64,000 bases of DNA from Methanobacteriota archaeon. GTDB taxonomy: Archaea; Thermoplasmatota; E2; DHVEG-1. How positions within the stretch are numbered: position 1 is the stretch's first letter; every line of letters starts with the position of its first letter. The notes below the pieces were generated by a model. It was not told the DNA's origin. It saw only the letters and a list, made by a program, of their open reading frames with translations, and searched no databases. Location: positions 1 to 64,000 of the forward strand of contig JAPKYE010000072.1 of the NCBI GenBank assembly GCA_026394495.1, read 5' to 3'. The position numbers and the translations under genes are program-made. Below, piece by piece: positions 23,210 through 30,541 of this stretch.

Positions 23210-23881
23210 TTATTTTTCCCAATCCTCAGAATACAGGTCTTTTCGTTTCCTTTTCCTCCCTCCTGAGAAAGTGAACATATCCATACTTTCTGGGTCGGTA
23301 ATCCATCCTTCTTGATCTGGTAGTTCTTCGACTATTGGTGCTGGTGTATTGACTCTTATACCTTGGATTTTTACATCATCTTCTTTTAGATGTTGTTTTG
23401 ATTGGATTTTGAGGAGTTTATCTTGGTGTTGATAGAGTTTTTGGAGTTCATTCTTTTCTTTTTGGGTCATTGGTCTACATTGTTTTCCTTGGCATTCTTC
23501 AAATTTATAACAATATTTATCGCAATCTTTAGCACATCGTTTTATACGTTCAAGGTCTGAGATTTGTTTCTCTGTATCTTGTACACTTAGTTTGTGTATT
23601 GTATCTCTGTCTTCATCCTTTTCACCTATGATGTATCTTTCATTGAGTTCCTTAAGGAGTTGTATTGCTGTTTTTATTGTTCTTTGATTTGGTTCTATCT
23701 TAAGGTCTGTGGGATAGGTCTTTATCATCTTTTTATAATATTTTATCGTTCTGTTGATGCTAGTTCTGGAATCGTCAATATGTGCTTTGATTATATCTTG
23801 TACAAGTTTGTGGTGACACTTATCTAATATTTCAGATACGATTTTATCATATCGCTGTCTGGTTACTTTTACTTCTTTCAT
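23210..23881 (-). CDS. Cysteine-cluster helical protein, unknown function
   Basis: 223 residues, strongly charged and helical. A compact cysteine cluster, CAKDCDKYCYKFEECQGKQC, sits at about residues 139-158 and may bind zinc or an Fe-S cluster. Basic ends (GGRKRKRKDLYSEDWEK) suggest nucleic-acid contact. No family recognised. Its promoter region carries the AACGAAT/ATTCGTT motif (23962-23997). Confidence 0.7.
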   Translation of the reverse strand: MKEVKVTRQRYDKIVSEILDKCHHKLVQDIIKAHIDDSRTSINRTIKYYKKMIKTYPTDLKIEPNQRTIKTAIQLLKELNERYIIGEKDEDRDTIHKLSVQDTEKQISDLERIKRCAKDCDKYCYKFEECQGKQCRPMTQKEKNELQKLYQHQDKLLKIQSKQHLKEDDVKIQGIRVNTPAPIVEELPDQEGWITDPESMDMFTFSGGRKRKRKDLYSEDWEK

Positions 23882-23961
23882 ATCAAATCCTATCTAATCT
23901 TTTTACAGATAACAAACATTAAGCACTTGCCTACAAATTAATCTACTTAACAAGGTTTATG

Positions 23962-23997
23962 TATTCGTTCTTTCAGATACTTCTTTTGTAACGAATA
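23962..23997. promoter_or_regulatory. Paired TATTCGTT / AACGAATA operator-like motif
   Basis: TATTCGTT (23962-23969) and AACGAATA (23990-23997) face each other 20 bases apart, upstream of the 23210-23881 gene and next to a TATA-like stretch on the minus strand (about 23953-23962). The same 7-mer recurs at 29249-29265 and 29321-29328, also before element genes, so a common regulator is likely. Confidence 0.5.
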
Positions 23998-24276
23998 GAC
24001 TCAAATCTTCTATTTTAGTGCCTAAAAACCTCCAGGAGGGAAACAGGCTTAAGGGTTCACATGCTAATCCTTACATGGTCTTCCAACAGATATAACGGAT
24101 GAGTATGCTTAGCATTTACAGTGTCTATTTTAGTACCCCCTAATATAGTGAAGGGGTAGCTACCATGGCATTACATTATATGATTTTTAGTGAATTTTCT
24201 TAGTCCTTATGGCATTTTGGAGTCCACTTTTGACTAAGGGTGTCTATATTTTCCATACCTGTTGGGTATCCAATAG
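23998..24276. other. Gene-free spacer with repeats and a palindrome
   Basis: No gene seen. It contains the palindrome CCTCCAGGAGG (24029-24039) and two copies of TCTATTTTAGT (24009-24019 and 24124-24134), and CCCCT/AGGGG complementary blocks near 24137-24157. It may hold promoter or replication signals of the element. Confidence 0.35.
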
Positions 24277-24435
24277 TTAAAATGTGGTACAATCACCTAT
24301 GTTTTTAGAATTATTAAGTTCTTTCAATGCTGTGAACATAAGATACTCTTTCCAAGTTCTACATTTTAATTTCCTTTTTGCTTTCCTTAATATTCTATGT
24401 TCTTGGTCTGTCAACGGGATATGAAAAGTTTTCAT
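24277..24435 (-). CDS. 52-residue basic RHH-like protein
   Basis: MKTFHIPLTDQEHRILRKAK followed by KRKLKCRTWKEYLMFTALKEL. A beta strand then two helices with basic residues is the ribbon-helix-helix pattern of CopG-type regulators and relaxosome proteins. Start ATG 24435. Confidence 0.6.
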   Translation of the reverse strand: MKTFHIPLTDQEHRILRKAKRKLKCRTWKEYLMFTALKELNNSKNIGDCTTF

Positions 24436-24727
24436 TTAATTCTCCTAAATCTTCTACATAAAAACACAGTAACTTACTTTTTTATACTCTCTCATTAATA
24501 TATAGAGTTCCATATAACCATGTCTTTTTAAGATTTCTACTCTGTTGAGGTACAGGTAAGTTTATTAGGGAGAAATACAGAAACCTCATTCCCTCCTGTT
24601 GATTTTGAGAATTTGAGGTATCTCCTTCGAGAGACCGTGCTACAAGTGGATTTTCCCTAATATATAAAGATATGTGGACTAAATTGCTAATGGTTATCAT
24701 ACCTAAAATACATTGAAAATAATGATA

Positions 24728-24949
24728 TCATTTACTTGGGAATCTTATTGTAAGATATTGTAGAAGAGTAACTGGATATCGTTTCTTAAATTCTGTGTAG
24801 TCGAGAATTAATGCCATTAAACCAAAGAATAGACTCCCTGTGATAAATCGGAAGTCAAGAGAACATAGACTCCAATTAAAGAGAAATAGGCTTGTGATGG
24901 CTAAAACCAATTTTAAGATATATCTATAGTTTAGTTTCATCTGTACCAT
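24728..24949 (-). CDS. Small membrane protein, two helices
   Basis: 73 residues with two hydrophobic helices (ILKLVLAITSLFLFNWSLCSL and FITGSLFFGLMALILDY) and a basic C-terminus. ATG 24949 or 24940. It is the last gene of a run of small phage-type genes. Could be a holin-like or envelope protein; not determinable. Confidence 0.6.
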   Translation of the reverse strand: MVQMKLNYRYILKLVLAITSLFLFNWSLCSLDFRFITGSLFFGLMALILDYTEFKKRYPVTLLQYLTIRFPSK

Positions 24950-24970
24950 GAAAGAAAAGGAGATAGAAAT

Positions 24971-25147
24971 CTATCTCTTGTTTAGGGTATAGTTGCCTAC
25001 GAGGTTTCCGTTAGAATCTAAAAGGATTCCTTGCTTTGTGTTTCCTTGTTCTAGTTTTAAGATTGCATCTTTTAGAATGTGTATAACCTCTTCTTGTGGA
25101 TTCTCATCAAAGGCTTGGTTATCAGTTCGGATGGTGAGTTTAAACAT
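24971..25147 (-). CDS. Small phage-type protein (FKLTIRTDN family)
   Basis: 58 residues from ATG 25147: MFKLTIRTDNQAFDENPQEE, then VIHILKDAILKLEQGNTKQG and DSNGNLVGNY. This matches a short protein very common in tailed-phage genomes (beta strand with TDNAAF, helix, then D.NGN.VG). Function unknown. It overlaps no gene but begins 3 bases after the preceding stop. Confidence 0.65.
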   Translation of the reverse strand: MFKLTIRTDNQAFDENPQEEVIHILKDAILKLEQGNTKQGILLDSNGNLVGNYTLNKR

Positions 25148-25149
25148 CT

Positions 25150-25437
25150 TTATTTTCTCCATCGTGGGGTTAATGTGTAGATTTGTTTTCTTCCGATTAA
25201 CTGTAGCGGTGAGTATTGGTTTTTACCGTCAAGGATTGGTACTCGTAAGGTGACGTTTATCATTTCTTTTCTGAGTCTATTCTCTCGTTTACAGATGATA
25301 GGCTTTTGATAGATTTCTTCGAGTATCTGTAAGAAGGATACTGTCTCATATGGTCTGTTTCGTATCTGTATGGTCGGGGGAAGTTGTCCGCATCCTAAAA
25401 ATAAACAGGTATCCTGTAGGGATATTGTTGATTCCAT
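25150..25437 (-). CDS. Hypothetical protein, 95 residues
   Basis: Basic, beta-rich, no recognised domain (MINVTLRVPILDGKNQYSPL in the middle, TLTPRWRK end). It lies between phage-type small genes with spacing of a few bases on the 3' side, so it belongs to the same transcription unit. Confidence 0.55.
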   Translation of the reverse strand: MESTISLQDTCLFLGCGQLPPTIQIRNRPYETVSFLQILEEIYQKPIICKRENRLRKEMINVTLRVPILDGKNQYSPLQLIGRKQIYTLTPRWRK

Positions 25438-25448
25438 CGGATCACGCC

Positions 25449-25559
25449 CTACTCGTTTATGATTTCATCTATTCTTTGGAGTTGTTCTGTGCTGTAGTCA
25501 AAAAGAATAAGAGAGTTGATGATTCTCTCTTTATAAGTTAGATTGTCTTCTGTGGTCAT
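25449..25559 (-). CDS. 36-residue small protein
   Basis: MTTEDNLTYKERIINSLILF then DYSTEQLQRIDEIINE. Helical and acidic. Flanked by 8- and 11-base gaps within the run of small genes, which supports it despite its size. Confidence 0.5.
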   Translation of the reverse strand: MTTEDNLTYKERIINSLILFDYSTEQLQRIDEIINE

Positions 25560-25567
25560 TGTATCCC

Positions 25568-25735
25568 TTATTCCTCTGTGTAACCATCAAACCATAAGAC
25601 GTTTCCAGATTCATCTTTCTTATGGGTTGTTTCAAGGGAACAGTGGTATTGTGCTTGTTTTAGTGTAAGACCGCTATCTATGGTTCTTTGTCGTTTGTTT
25701 TCATCTCGATAGAAGCGAATAATCTTATAACTCAT
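25568..25735 (-). CDS. Small phage-type protein (YKIIRFYRD family)
   Basis: 55 residues: MSYKIIRFYRDENKRQRTID, then GLTLKQAQYHCS and ending WFDGYTEE. This is the layout of a short protein found in very many tailed phages (IIRFY, GLTLEEAQAHC, WFDGY). Its function is unknown. ATG overlaps the preceding stop (TAATG). Confidence 0.72.
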   Translation of the reverse strand: MSYKIIRFYRDENKRQRTIDSGLTLKQAQYHCSLETTHKKDESGNVLWFDGYTEE

Positions 25736-25896
25736 TATTTCGCCTCCTCTCTTAAGATGAATTCTGTAAATCTTTCTCTGTCAAATCTTGGGTTGTCTTC
25801 TTCAAAGAACTTGATAAAATCATCTATAAGTGGTTTGTGTGCTTGGTTCTTTGCTAAAATGAATCCTATAGATTTATAGTGTTGACGAGAGAACAT
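25735..25896 (-). CDS. Small phage-type protein (FSRxHY family)
   Basis: 53 residues: MFSRQHYKSIGFILAKNQAH, then DNPRFDRERFTEFI. This matches another short protein common in tailed phages (FSRxHY at the start, DNPRFDRxRF near the end). It is coupled to the following gene by TAATG. Confidence 0.72.
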   Translation of the reverse strand: MFSRQHYKSIGFILAKNQAHKPLIDDFIKFFEEDNPRFDRERFTEFILREEAK

Positions 25897-25897
25897 C

Positions 25898-26092
25898 TTA
25901 AGACACCCCCAAGGCTCTAGTTAATCTTTGGTGGATGTCGTAGAATTCTTCTAAACTTAAGGGGTCATCTTTTAGAGTTACTGTAGAGGGGAATCGTTGC
26001 ATATCTTCTACAGTTTCGAATACACATCCTTTGTACTTTATGAGATGGCTCTCAATGATTCCTTCTATCTGAGAATAAGAGATAGTGGTCAT
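25898..26092 (-). CDS. Hypothetical protein, 64 residues
   Basis: Start ATG 26092 (MTTISYSQIEGIIESHLIKY) is chosen over 26179 because it removes an 86-base overlap and follows the preceding stop by 1 base. The C-terminal half is LSLEEFYDIHQRLTRALG. No family recognised. Confidence 0.55.
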   Translation of the reverse strand: MTTISYSQIEGIIESHLIKYKGCVFETVEDMQRFPSTVTLKDDPLSLEEFYDIHQRLTRALGVS

Positions 26093-26093
26093 T

Positions 26094-26327
26094 TTAGCAC
26101 CCTTCCCAACAGTAGAAATTAACTGATTTTGTAGGAAGGGCTCGGATGATATACCCTTCTTTTCTTTTGGTTTCTGCAAATGCTTTTGAGGTTGTAAAAT
26201 CTACAATCTCAAAGACTGTTAGTTCTTGGTGTTCTTGCCTCTGAGAAAGTTCTTTAAATCCCCTTTCGTTTCTTGGTTCGGGGATATGAAGAACCATCTC
26301 TTCTTTGCCGTTGATGTGGTTTTTCAT
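26094..26327 (-). CDS. Hypothetical protein, 77 residues
   Basis: Start ATG 26327 (MKNHINGKEEMVLHIPEPRN) is preferred to ATG-like 26372: a TATA-like stretch (26372-26380, minus strand) predicts transcription start near 26350, and AAAGGAAATGAG precedes 26327. The middle is FKELSQRQEHQELTVFEIVD, the end NFYCWEGC. First gene of the small phage-type operon and divergent from the RHH gene. Confidence 0.55.
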   Translation of the reverse strand: MKNHINGKEEMVLHIPEPRNERGFKELSQRQEHQELTVFEIVDFTTSKAFAETKRKEGYIIRALPTKSVNFYCWEGC

Positions 26328-26415
26328 ATTCTCATTTCCTTTTGTTTTGTTGTATTCAGTAAAGCATACCAAATATATAAAGTTATTCAGTTGAGGATAA
26401 ATAAGGATACCAAGG

Positions 26416-26423
26416 TTATAAAT
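26416..26423 (+). promoter_or_regulatory. TATA box of the RHH gene
   Basis: TTATAAAT is centred about 25 bases before ATG 26444, implying a leaderless mRNA. ATATATAAAG (26371-26380) serves the divergent minus-strand operon, so the 26,328-26,443 spacer is a two-way promoter region. Confidence 0.5.
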
Positions 26424-26443
26424 GTGAACAGGGATTCATAAGT

Positions 26444-26584
26444 ATGGTACGAATTGGTGTAAGTATAGATAAGAAGGATTTAGAGAAGTTGCGGAAGATA
26501 TCAATAGATGAGAAGCGACCTCTTTCAAATCAAATAGTGTATATGCTGGAGTTCTATCTCAAGTTCAAGGATAAAGTAAAGTGA
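26444..26584 (+). CDS. 46-residue ribbon-helix-helix (CopG-like) regulator
   Basis: MVRIGVSIDKKDLEKLRKIS, then SNQIVYMLEFYLKFKD: one strand plus two helices, the RHH fold of CopG/Arc regulators. It is the only plus-strand gene in the 13.8 kb element, placed between the divergent small-gene operon and the 1.1 kb gene-free region, a typical position for a copy-number or promoter repressor. Confidence 0.68.
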   Translation: MVRIGVSIDKKDLEKLRKISIDEKRPLSNQIVYMLEFYLKFKDKVK

Positions 26585-26711
26585 TTGTTCTTTCCCCTTA
26601 CTATATCCCCTATCTCATTGTAAAGAAGAAAAAAGAAGAAAGAGTAAATCAAAGGAACTTTCTTTTCTTTTTCTTTATTATTTCTTTTTCTATTCTTTGA
26701 ATAAGATAATA

Positions 26712-26843
26712 ATAGGAACTCTGTAGAGATAGGAACTCTGTTATCGGGGATAGATTCATTTGATTTATTGGGAACTTATTAGTAATAACTAAGGGGTCTG
26801 AAAGAACAGGTTAGGAGTAAGGAATAGGTAATAGGAACTTGTT
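26712..26843 (+). repeat. ATAGGAACT iteron-like repeats
   Basis: ATAGGAACTCTGT occurs at 26712-26724 and 26729-26741; ATAGGAACTTGTT follows at 26831-26843. The first two have a 17-bp period. Confidence 0.55.
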
Positions 26844-27077
26844 ATATGAAAGTGAGGATAAGGAGCTAACTATATACTATCCCTCAAATGAGCCTATTAA
26901 ACACACACATAAGGAGTAATCCCCTATCTATATGCTCTATTCTATAGATTCATTGAGATAATAAGGTTTTTACTGCTCTATCTTCTTAAAAAGATTTATT
27001 TAATTATTTAGTTCTTTCACCATGTCTTAAGGACTTATCAAGTATATCTTTTTCAAGGGAATAATAAGAGATATTCT

Positions 27078-27343
27078 CTCCTGTTGTTAGATTAAAATGC
27101 CTTGGAAGGTATAATTATGTGTCTAAGGGGTAGGGTTAGAGTATCTAATAGAGGTTTTAAGGATAGTTACTCCTGTTGAGGGTTGAGATGCCTCTCTCCT
27201 GTTGGCTCTATAAACTGAGAAACTGAGGTATTCTCTAAAACTATGGGGTTCTTGGGTTCACTAAATCACATAATCTTTAAGATTCTATTGGATTCTACAG
27301 AGGAATGATTCATAATAGAGTATTATGTTTCATTCTCCTGTTA
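27078..27343 (+). repeat. Cluster of CTCCTGTTG 9-mers
   Basis: Exact copies at 27078-27086, 27170-27178 and 27196-27204, and CTCCTGTTA at 27335-27343. Further exact copies in this element are at 24593, 27727 (in a gene), 29385 and 29540, with one inverted at 27635-27643. Two more occur in the separate 4.5 kb element (10651-10659 and, inverted, 8030-8038). I found none in the chromosomal parts. Confidence 0.6.
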
Positions 27344-27680
27344 GTATATAAAGACAATCTTAAAATCTAAACTAATATTTTTCTTTATTCTTAAGGATAC
27401 TACAAGGGATTAGTATTAATTAACAGAGGAGATATAGGTATCTATCAGGGGAGATAAGATATATCTACAGATAGGAACGGCATAAGGGGTAGTAAAATAC
27501 TATCCTCTTCTGTACATAGCTTAGTGTCTCATTATTACTATAACTTTTTGTATATTCCTTTATATACTAAACGTCAATAAATCTCTCTAATCCTTACCAT
27601 CGTATCACTGATACGGCATATAGGGTAATATCCCCAACAGGAGTGGAGTATAATTATCTGTAACAGTGGTATATCATGTT

Positions 27681-28253
27681 TTAAGATGATATAGATGTTA
27701 CGGATTTCTTGGTTAAAGTAGACTTTCTCCTGTTGGATTCATTCTCTATCAACTTGGCTATACTCTTTCTACAGTCAGAGCATAACAGTGCTGAAAACTC
27801 TACTAAAAGTGTGTTAACATTCTTGTAATTTTTGTCTAAATCGCCAATAAGATTGTATATAGATTCTCTATCATCCAATAGACGTGATTTGATTCGACCA
27901 AGACGATTATTTAGCATCTTCTCTAAATCTGATCTAACACCTTTCGGCATATTGGTGTTAGCTAATATAGTCTGAATATTATCTATAATATCTTGGATAT
28001 CTTCTAATGTTTTAGATATATTTGATTTGTAGGTATGCTTAAAATCATCTATTCCAGAAGGTATATCTTTAGCCTTGGTGGATATATTGGCATAATCTAC
28101 TTTCTTAAAGAATCGACATAAATCCATCTTGTTAATATCTACTACATTATGTTTTGTTTTTAGTTCTTCTAACATCTTGGAATAACCAAGACACCTTAAC
28201 CTCATTTCTTTAATAACTTCTGAAAGACCCATTGATTCTATCTTATTGACCAT
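27681..28253 (-). CDS. Helical protein, 190 residues, unknown function
   Basis: Almost all alpha-helical with heptad-like stretches (NISKTLEDIQDIIDNIQTIL, LEKMLNNRLGRIKSRLLDD). A CxxC-like pair (LLCSDCRKS) lies near residue 160. No family recognised. Its first 11 bases overlap the end of the upstream coiled-coil gene. Confidence 0.68.
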   Translation of the reverse strand: MVNKIESMGLSEVIKEMRLRCLGYSKMLEELKTKHNVVDINKMDLCRFFKKVDYANISTKAKDIPSGIDDFKHTYKSNISKTLEDIQDIIDNIQTILANTNMPKGVRSDLEKMLNNRLGRIKSRLLDDRESIYNLIGDLDKNYKNVNTLLVEFSALLCSDCRKSIAKLIENESNRRKSTLTKKSVTSISS

Positions 28254-28551
28254 TCTTGATTACCTCATGTATTTTCTTGTCCAAAGGAGTGAATAGAAGG
28301 TTATCTTTTTCCTTCTGAATCTCATTACCTAATATCTTGGTTTGTTCTTTTAGATTCATTAGTGTTTCCTCAAGATGTGTTTTCTCTAATTCTTCCCTTG
28401 CTCGTTCCTCAGTAGCTAATCTATTCTGCTCTATAGCTAGTCTATTCTTTCTTAATTTGTTCTGGTTCCTTAAAAATTGTTCTACTACCATTTGATTCAT
28501 TCCCATCTCGTATAATTTTAACATCGACTGCTTTCCTATGCTTACCTCCAT
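28243..28551 (-). CDS. Coiled-coil protein, about 100 residues
   Basis: Residues 25-80 are continuous charged helix (NKLRKNRLAIEQNRLATEER, HLEETLMNLKEQTKILGNEI), a typical coiled coil. The 5' end overlaps the cold-shock gene by 110 bases in another frame; a start at the internal ATG 28491 (MVVEQFLRNQNK) would reduce this to 50. Structural or scaffold role possible. Confidence 0.6.
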   Translation of the reverse strand: MEVSIGKQSMLKLYEMGMNQMVVEQFLRNQNKLRKNRLAIEQNRLATEERAREELEKTHLEETLMNLKEQTKILGNEIQKEKDNLLFTPLDKKIHEVIKNGQ

Positions 28552-28726
28552 AGTAAGATAATATACTAAAAGTCACATAGTCACCTATTCGAATCTCCTT
28601 TATAGGTGAGTAATCGGAGTCACTGGCGTGGAAAAACACTGTCTCATCATCTCCCCCATATTTTATTTCCCCTGATCTGCGAAATTTATCATATTCTGAA
28701 ACAATTCCTTTAAGAATTTCTACCAT
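28442..28726 (-). CDS. Cold-shock-domain-like protein 1
   Basis: 94 residues. GIVSEYDKFRRSGEIKYGGDDETVFFHASDSD, IGDYVTFSIL and KHRKAVDVKIIRD follow the cold-shock order (GxVxxxxxxxGxI, VFFHxSD, GDxVxF, AxxVxI). The RNP motifs are altered (SGEIKYG in place of GFGFI). Nucleic-acid binding is expected, perhaps as an RNA chaperone for the element. It is a second member beside the gene at 28996-29229. Confidence 0.7.
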   Translation of the reverse strand: MVEILKGIVSEYDKFRRSGEIKYGGDDETVFFHASDSDYSPIKEIRIGDYVTFSILSYYGGKHRKAVDVKIIRDGNESNGSRTIFKEPEQIKKE

Positions 28727-28746
28727 TTATATCTCTTATTTATTAT

Positions 28747-28890
28747 CTAAACATTTACATCTTCTTTCAGATGTCCTGACATTTTGGAGTAATACTCTAT
28801 TCTTTTAGAATCACTTAAAACTCCATTACTTGAAGGATATTCCTTACACTGGTCTATCGCTTCATCAACCCAATTATCTATCTTTGACAT
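28747..28890 (-). CDS. 47-residue small protein
   Basis: MSKIDNWVDEAIDQCKEYPS then VLSDSKRIEYYSKMSGHLKE. Helical. Coupled to the upstream gene by TAATG at 28890, which supports translation. No family recognised. Confidence 0.55.
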   Translation of the reverse strand: MSKIDNWVDEAIDQCKEYPSSNGVLSDSKRIEYYSKMSGHLKEDVNV

Positions 28891-29009
28891 TATACTTTCT
28901 CCTTAGAATACTCATATTTTAACATCTCCTTATCTTGTTCTAAAGATGACAGTATCCTCCTGTAGTATTTTAGTTTCTTCAATCTAATAAATTCTTTATT
29001 CCTGTCCAT
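28890..29009 (-). CDS. 39-residue basic helical protein
   Basis: MDRNKEFIRLKKLKYYRRIL then SSLEQDKEMLKYEYSKEKV. It overlaps the end of the second cold-shock gene by 14 bases and the next start by 1 base, so it sits within a coupled operon. Function unknown. Confidence 0.5.
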   Translation of the reverse strand: MDRNKEFIRLKKLKYYRRILSSLEQDKEMLKYEYSKEKV

Positions 29010-29229
29010 TGATTTTCCTAACAAAGATTGCTCTATCTAAATCCTCAGATGATAGAGTAAATTCAACATATGTTCCTTTTTGTGGAATAAACTTACAATC
29101 CTCCCTTAAGAAGAATATATTTCTGTTATCTGGGTCTTCTAAAGAGTTAATAAAACCAGTATTAGACTCATAGTCAAACCATCTTATAATTCCTTGTGGC
29201 ATCCTAACCTCCTGTGTTTTAAGATTCAT
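28996..29229 (-). CDS. Cold-shock-domain protein 2
   Basis: 77 residues: GIIRWFDYESNTGFINSLED, NRNIFFLREDC, KGTYVEFTL and DRAIFVRKING. This follows the CspA pattern closely (GxVxWF, GFI, IFF, GxxVxF, AxxV). Start ATG 29229, or 29202 giving MPQGIIRW. The promoter carries a 17-nt palindrome (29249-29265), so it is probably regulated by the element. Confidence 0.78.
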   Translation of the reverse strand: MNLKTQEVRMPQGIIRWFDYESNTGFINSLEDPDNRNIFFLREDCKFIPQKGTYVEFTLSSEDLDRAIFVRKINGQE

Positions 29230-29248
29230 TTTGTATAATTACATTTCA

Positions 29249-29265
29249 TAACGAATGATTCGTTA
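29249..29265. promoter_or_regulatory. Palindromic operator TAACGAAT-g-ATTCGTTA
   Basis: A perfect 8-bp inverted repeat with a single central base, 20-36 bases before ATG 29229 and so overlapping the core promoter. Another half-site, TATTCGTT, is at 29321-29328. The same motif flanks the promoter at 23962-23997. The rest of 29230-29550 shows no gene, but two CTCCTGTTG copies (29385, 29540). Confidence 0.55.
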
Positions 29266-29550
29266 AAAACTAAAATCTATAAACTTTCTTCAAAGATTCT
29301 GTGATCTCATAAGGAGAGAGTATTCGTTACATTTAACGGTATTCTTATTAATGGATAAACGGATGAATCTCCTATCTTAAGTTCCTCCTGTTGGGATTAA
29401 GTTGATATAAATTTCTTATGGAGGAAGTATTCTTTTATATTTTGGTTTAGAAAAGTATACTATACATAATAAGAGAATTATAATTATTGATGTGTGTACT
29501 GTTAAATGGTTGTGTCATATCTATAAGTACTCTATTTCTCTCCTGTTGAA

Positions 29551-30168
29551 TTATATTGGATAGTTGATAGAGTAAGGGGAAATATCTATCTCCTTTCTCT
29601 CTACGATTTTCTTTATTAATTCAGGAGTATAATGCTCTTTAAATTTAATTACTAAAACTTTATCATTCTTTAATTGCTCTTCAATATAAGAAATGTTCCT
29701 GTGATTAATCGCTATTACGTGTTGGTATCTATTGAGTCTATCCCAAGTATAAAATTTAGATACTAATCGTGTCTTATAGAAATAATTCATCTGATACCTT
29801 AGTTTCTTCCAATTTGCTACTTCTATTAGATACTTGTAGATATTGTTGTTACTGTCTGTTATTCTAAGGTAATAATCTATCCCTTTTTGACCTCTGTAAT
29901 AGTGCCTTAAAGTATAGGAGTTAGGGATTGATTTAAAACTCTGAATATATCCATATTTTCTTAAGGTTTTGTTAGTATTATAAGCAAAGATATATTCACC
30001 AAGTCTGCCCTTAACATTATTAGCATCTTTTCCCATATTAATTGTCTTAAGAATATGATGAATCATATCTGTGTTTAATCTCCAATTCATACTTTCATTC
30101 TGTAATATCTCTATAGGATTCGAGATATGGCTTTCGCTAACCGATATAATTTCTTTAAAAGTAGACAT
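29551..30168 (-). CDS. PD-(D/E)XK nuclease-like protein
   Basis: 205 residues. KGRLGEYIFAYNTNKTL, GQKGIDYYLRITD and YKYLIEVANWKKLRY are in the order of a PD-(D/E)XK core: a Glu in the first helix, Asp in GID, then Glu and Lys in EVANWKK, with about 17 residues between Asp and Glu. Likely an endonuclease or resolvase of the element; the exact metal-binding Lys is uncertain. ATG follows directly on the stop of the preceding gene. Confidence 0.65.
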   Translation of the reverse strand: MSTFKEIISVSESHISNPIEILQNESMNWRLNTDMIHHILKTINMGKDANNVKGRLGEYIFAYNTNKTLRKYGYIQSFKSIPNSYTLRHYYRGQKGIDYYLRITDSNNNIYKYLIEVANWKKLRYQMNYFYKTRLVSKFYTWDRLNRYQHVIAINHRNISYIEEQLKNDKVLVIKFKEHYTPELIKKIVERKEIDISPYSINYPI

Positions 30169-30348
30169 CTATTCATCTGAAATTATTTTAAGACATTTAG
30201 AATCTATTTTGTGGTAGATAATACGAGTATCTTCCAATGATGAAATAAACTCTTTAATTTTCTTAATACCTTCAACATCTGTCTTAACGATTACTCCAAA
30301 ATTGAAGTAACTCTTCATAAAATTATTCAGATCAATTTCGTTATTCAT
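30169..30348 (-). CDS. Hypothetical protein, 59 residues
   Basis: MNNEIDLNNFMKSYFNFGVI, then VEGIKKIKEFISSLEDTRII and KIDSKCLKIISDE. Alternating strands and helix suggest a small alpha/beta fold. Stop codon directly adjoins the ATG of the nuclease-like gene. The spacer 30349-30541 has no gene. Confidence 0.58.
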   Translation of the reverse strand: MNNEIDLNNFMKSYFNFGVIVKTDVEGIKKIKEFISSLEDTRIIYHKIDSKCLKIISDE

Positions 30349-30541
30349 TTTCTTATCCTATCCAATTATAATTACAAATCTACAAACAAAAGGTTAAGGA
30401 GAGGATGAAAACACCCTCTTCTTTCAAACCCATCAATAGTATAGCTTTTTTACCTCAAAATGATAGACTAATGTGTATTTTCTTCACTTTTTGATTTATG
30501 GCTATATTATGACCCCTAAAAGTCTATCTCGGAGAGAGTAT

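Larger units (their letters stand above)
26585..27680. other. 1.1 kb gene-free, repeat-rich region; candidate replication origin
   Basis: No credible gene on either strand. Features seen: ATAGGAAC at 26712, 26729, 26831 and 27471; TAAGGGGT near 26790, 27124 and 27484; CTCCTGTTG at 27078, 27170 and 27196, a near copy at 27335 and an inverted copy at 27635; palindrome CGTATC-act-GATACG (27601-27615); polypurine and polypyrimidine runs at 26630-26700. Such clustered iterons beside an RHH gene are usual at plasmid and virus origins. No initiator gene is recognised, so the role is inferred. Confidence 0.5.

Noticed and set aside
24482-24700. Minus-strand 72-codon frame
   Set aside because: Composition unlike a protein and it contains a CTCCTGTTG copy. 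A shorter start at ATG 24589 with AGGAGG before it is possible but only 35 codons long and unsupported.
26600-27680. CRISPR array in the repeat-rich region
   Set aside because: Repeats are 8-13 bases and irregularly spaced, with no uniform spacers and no cas genes anywhere in the window.
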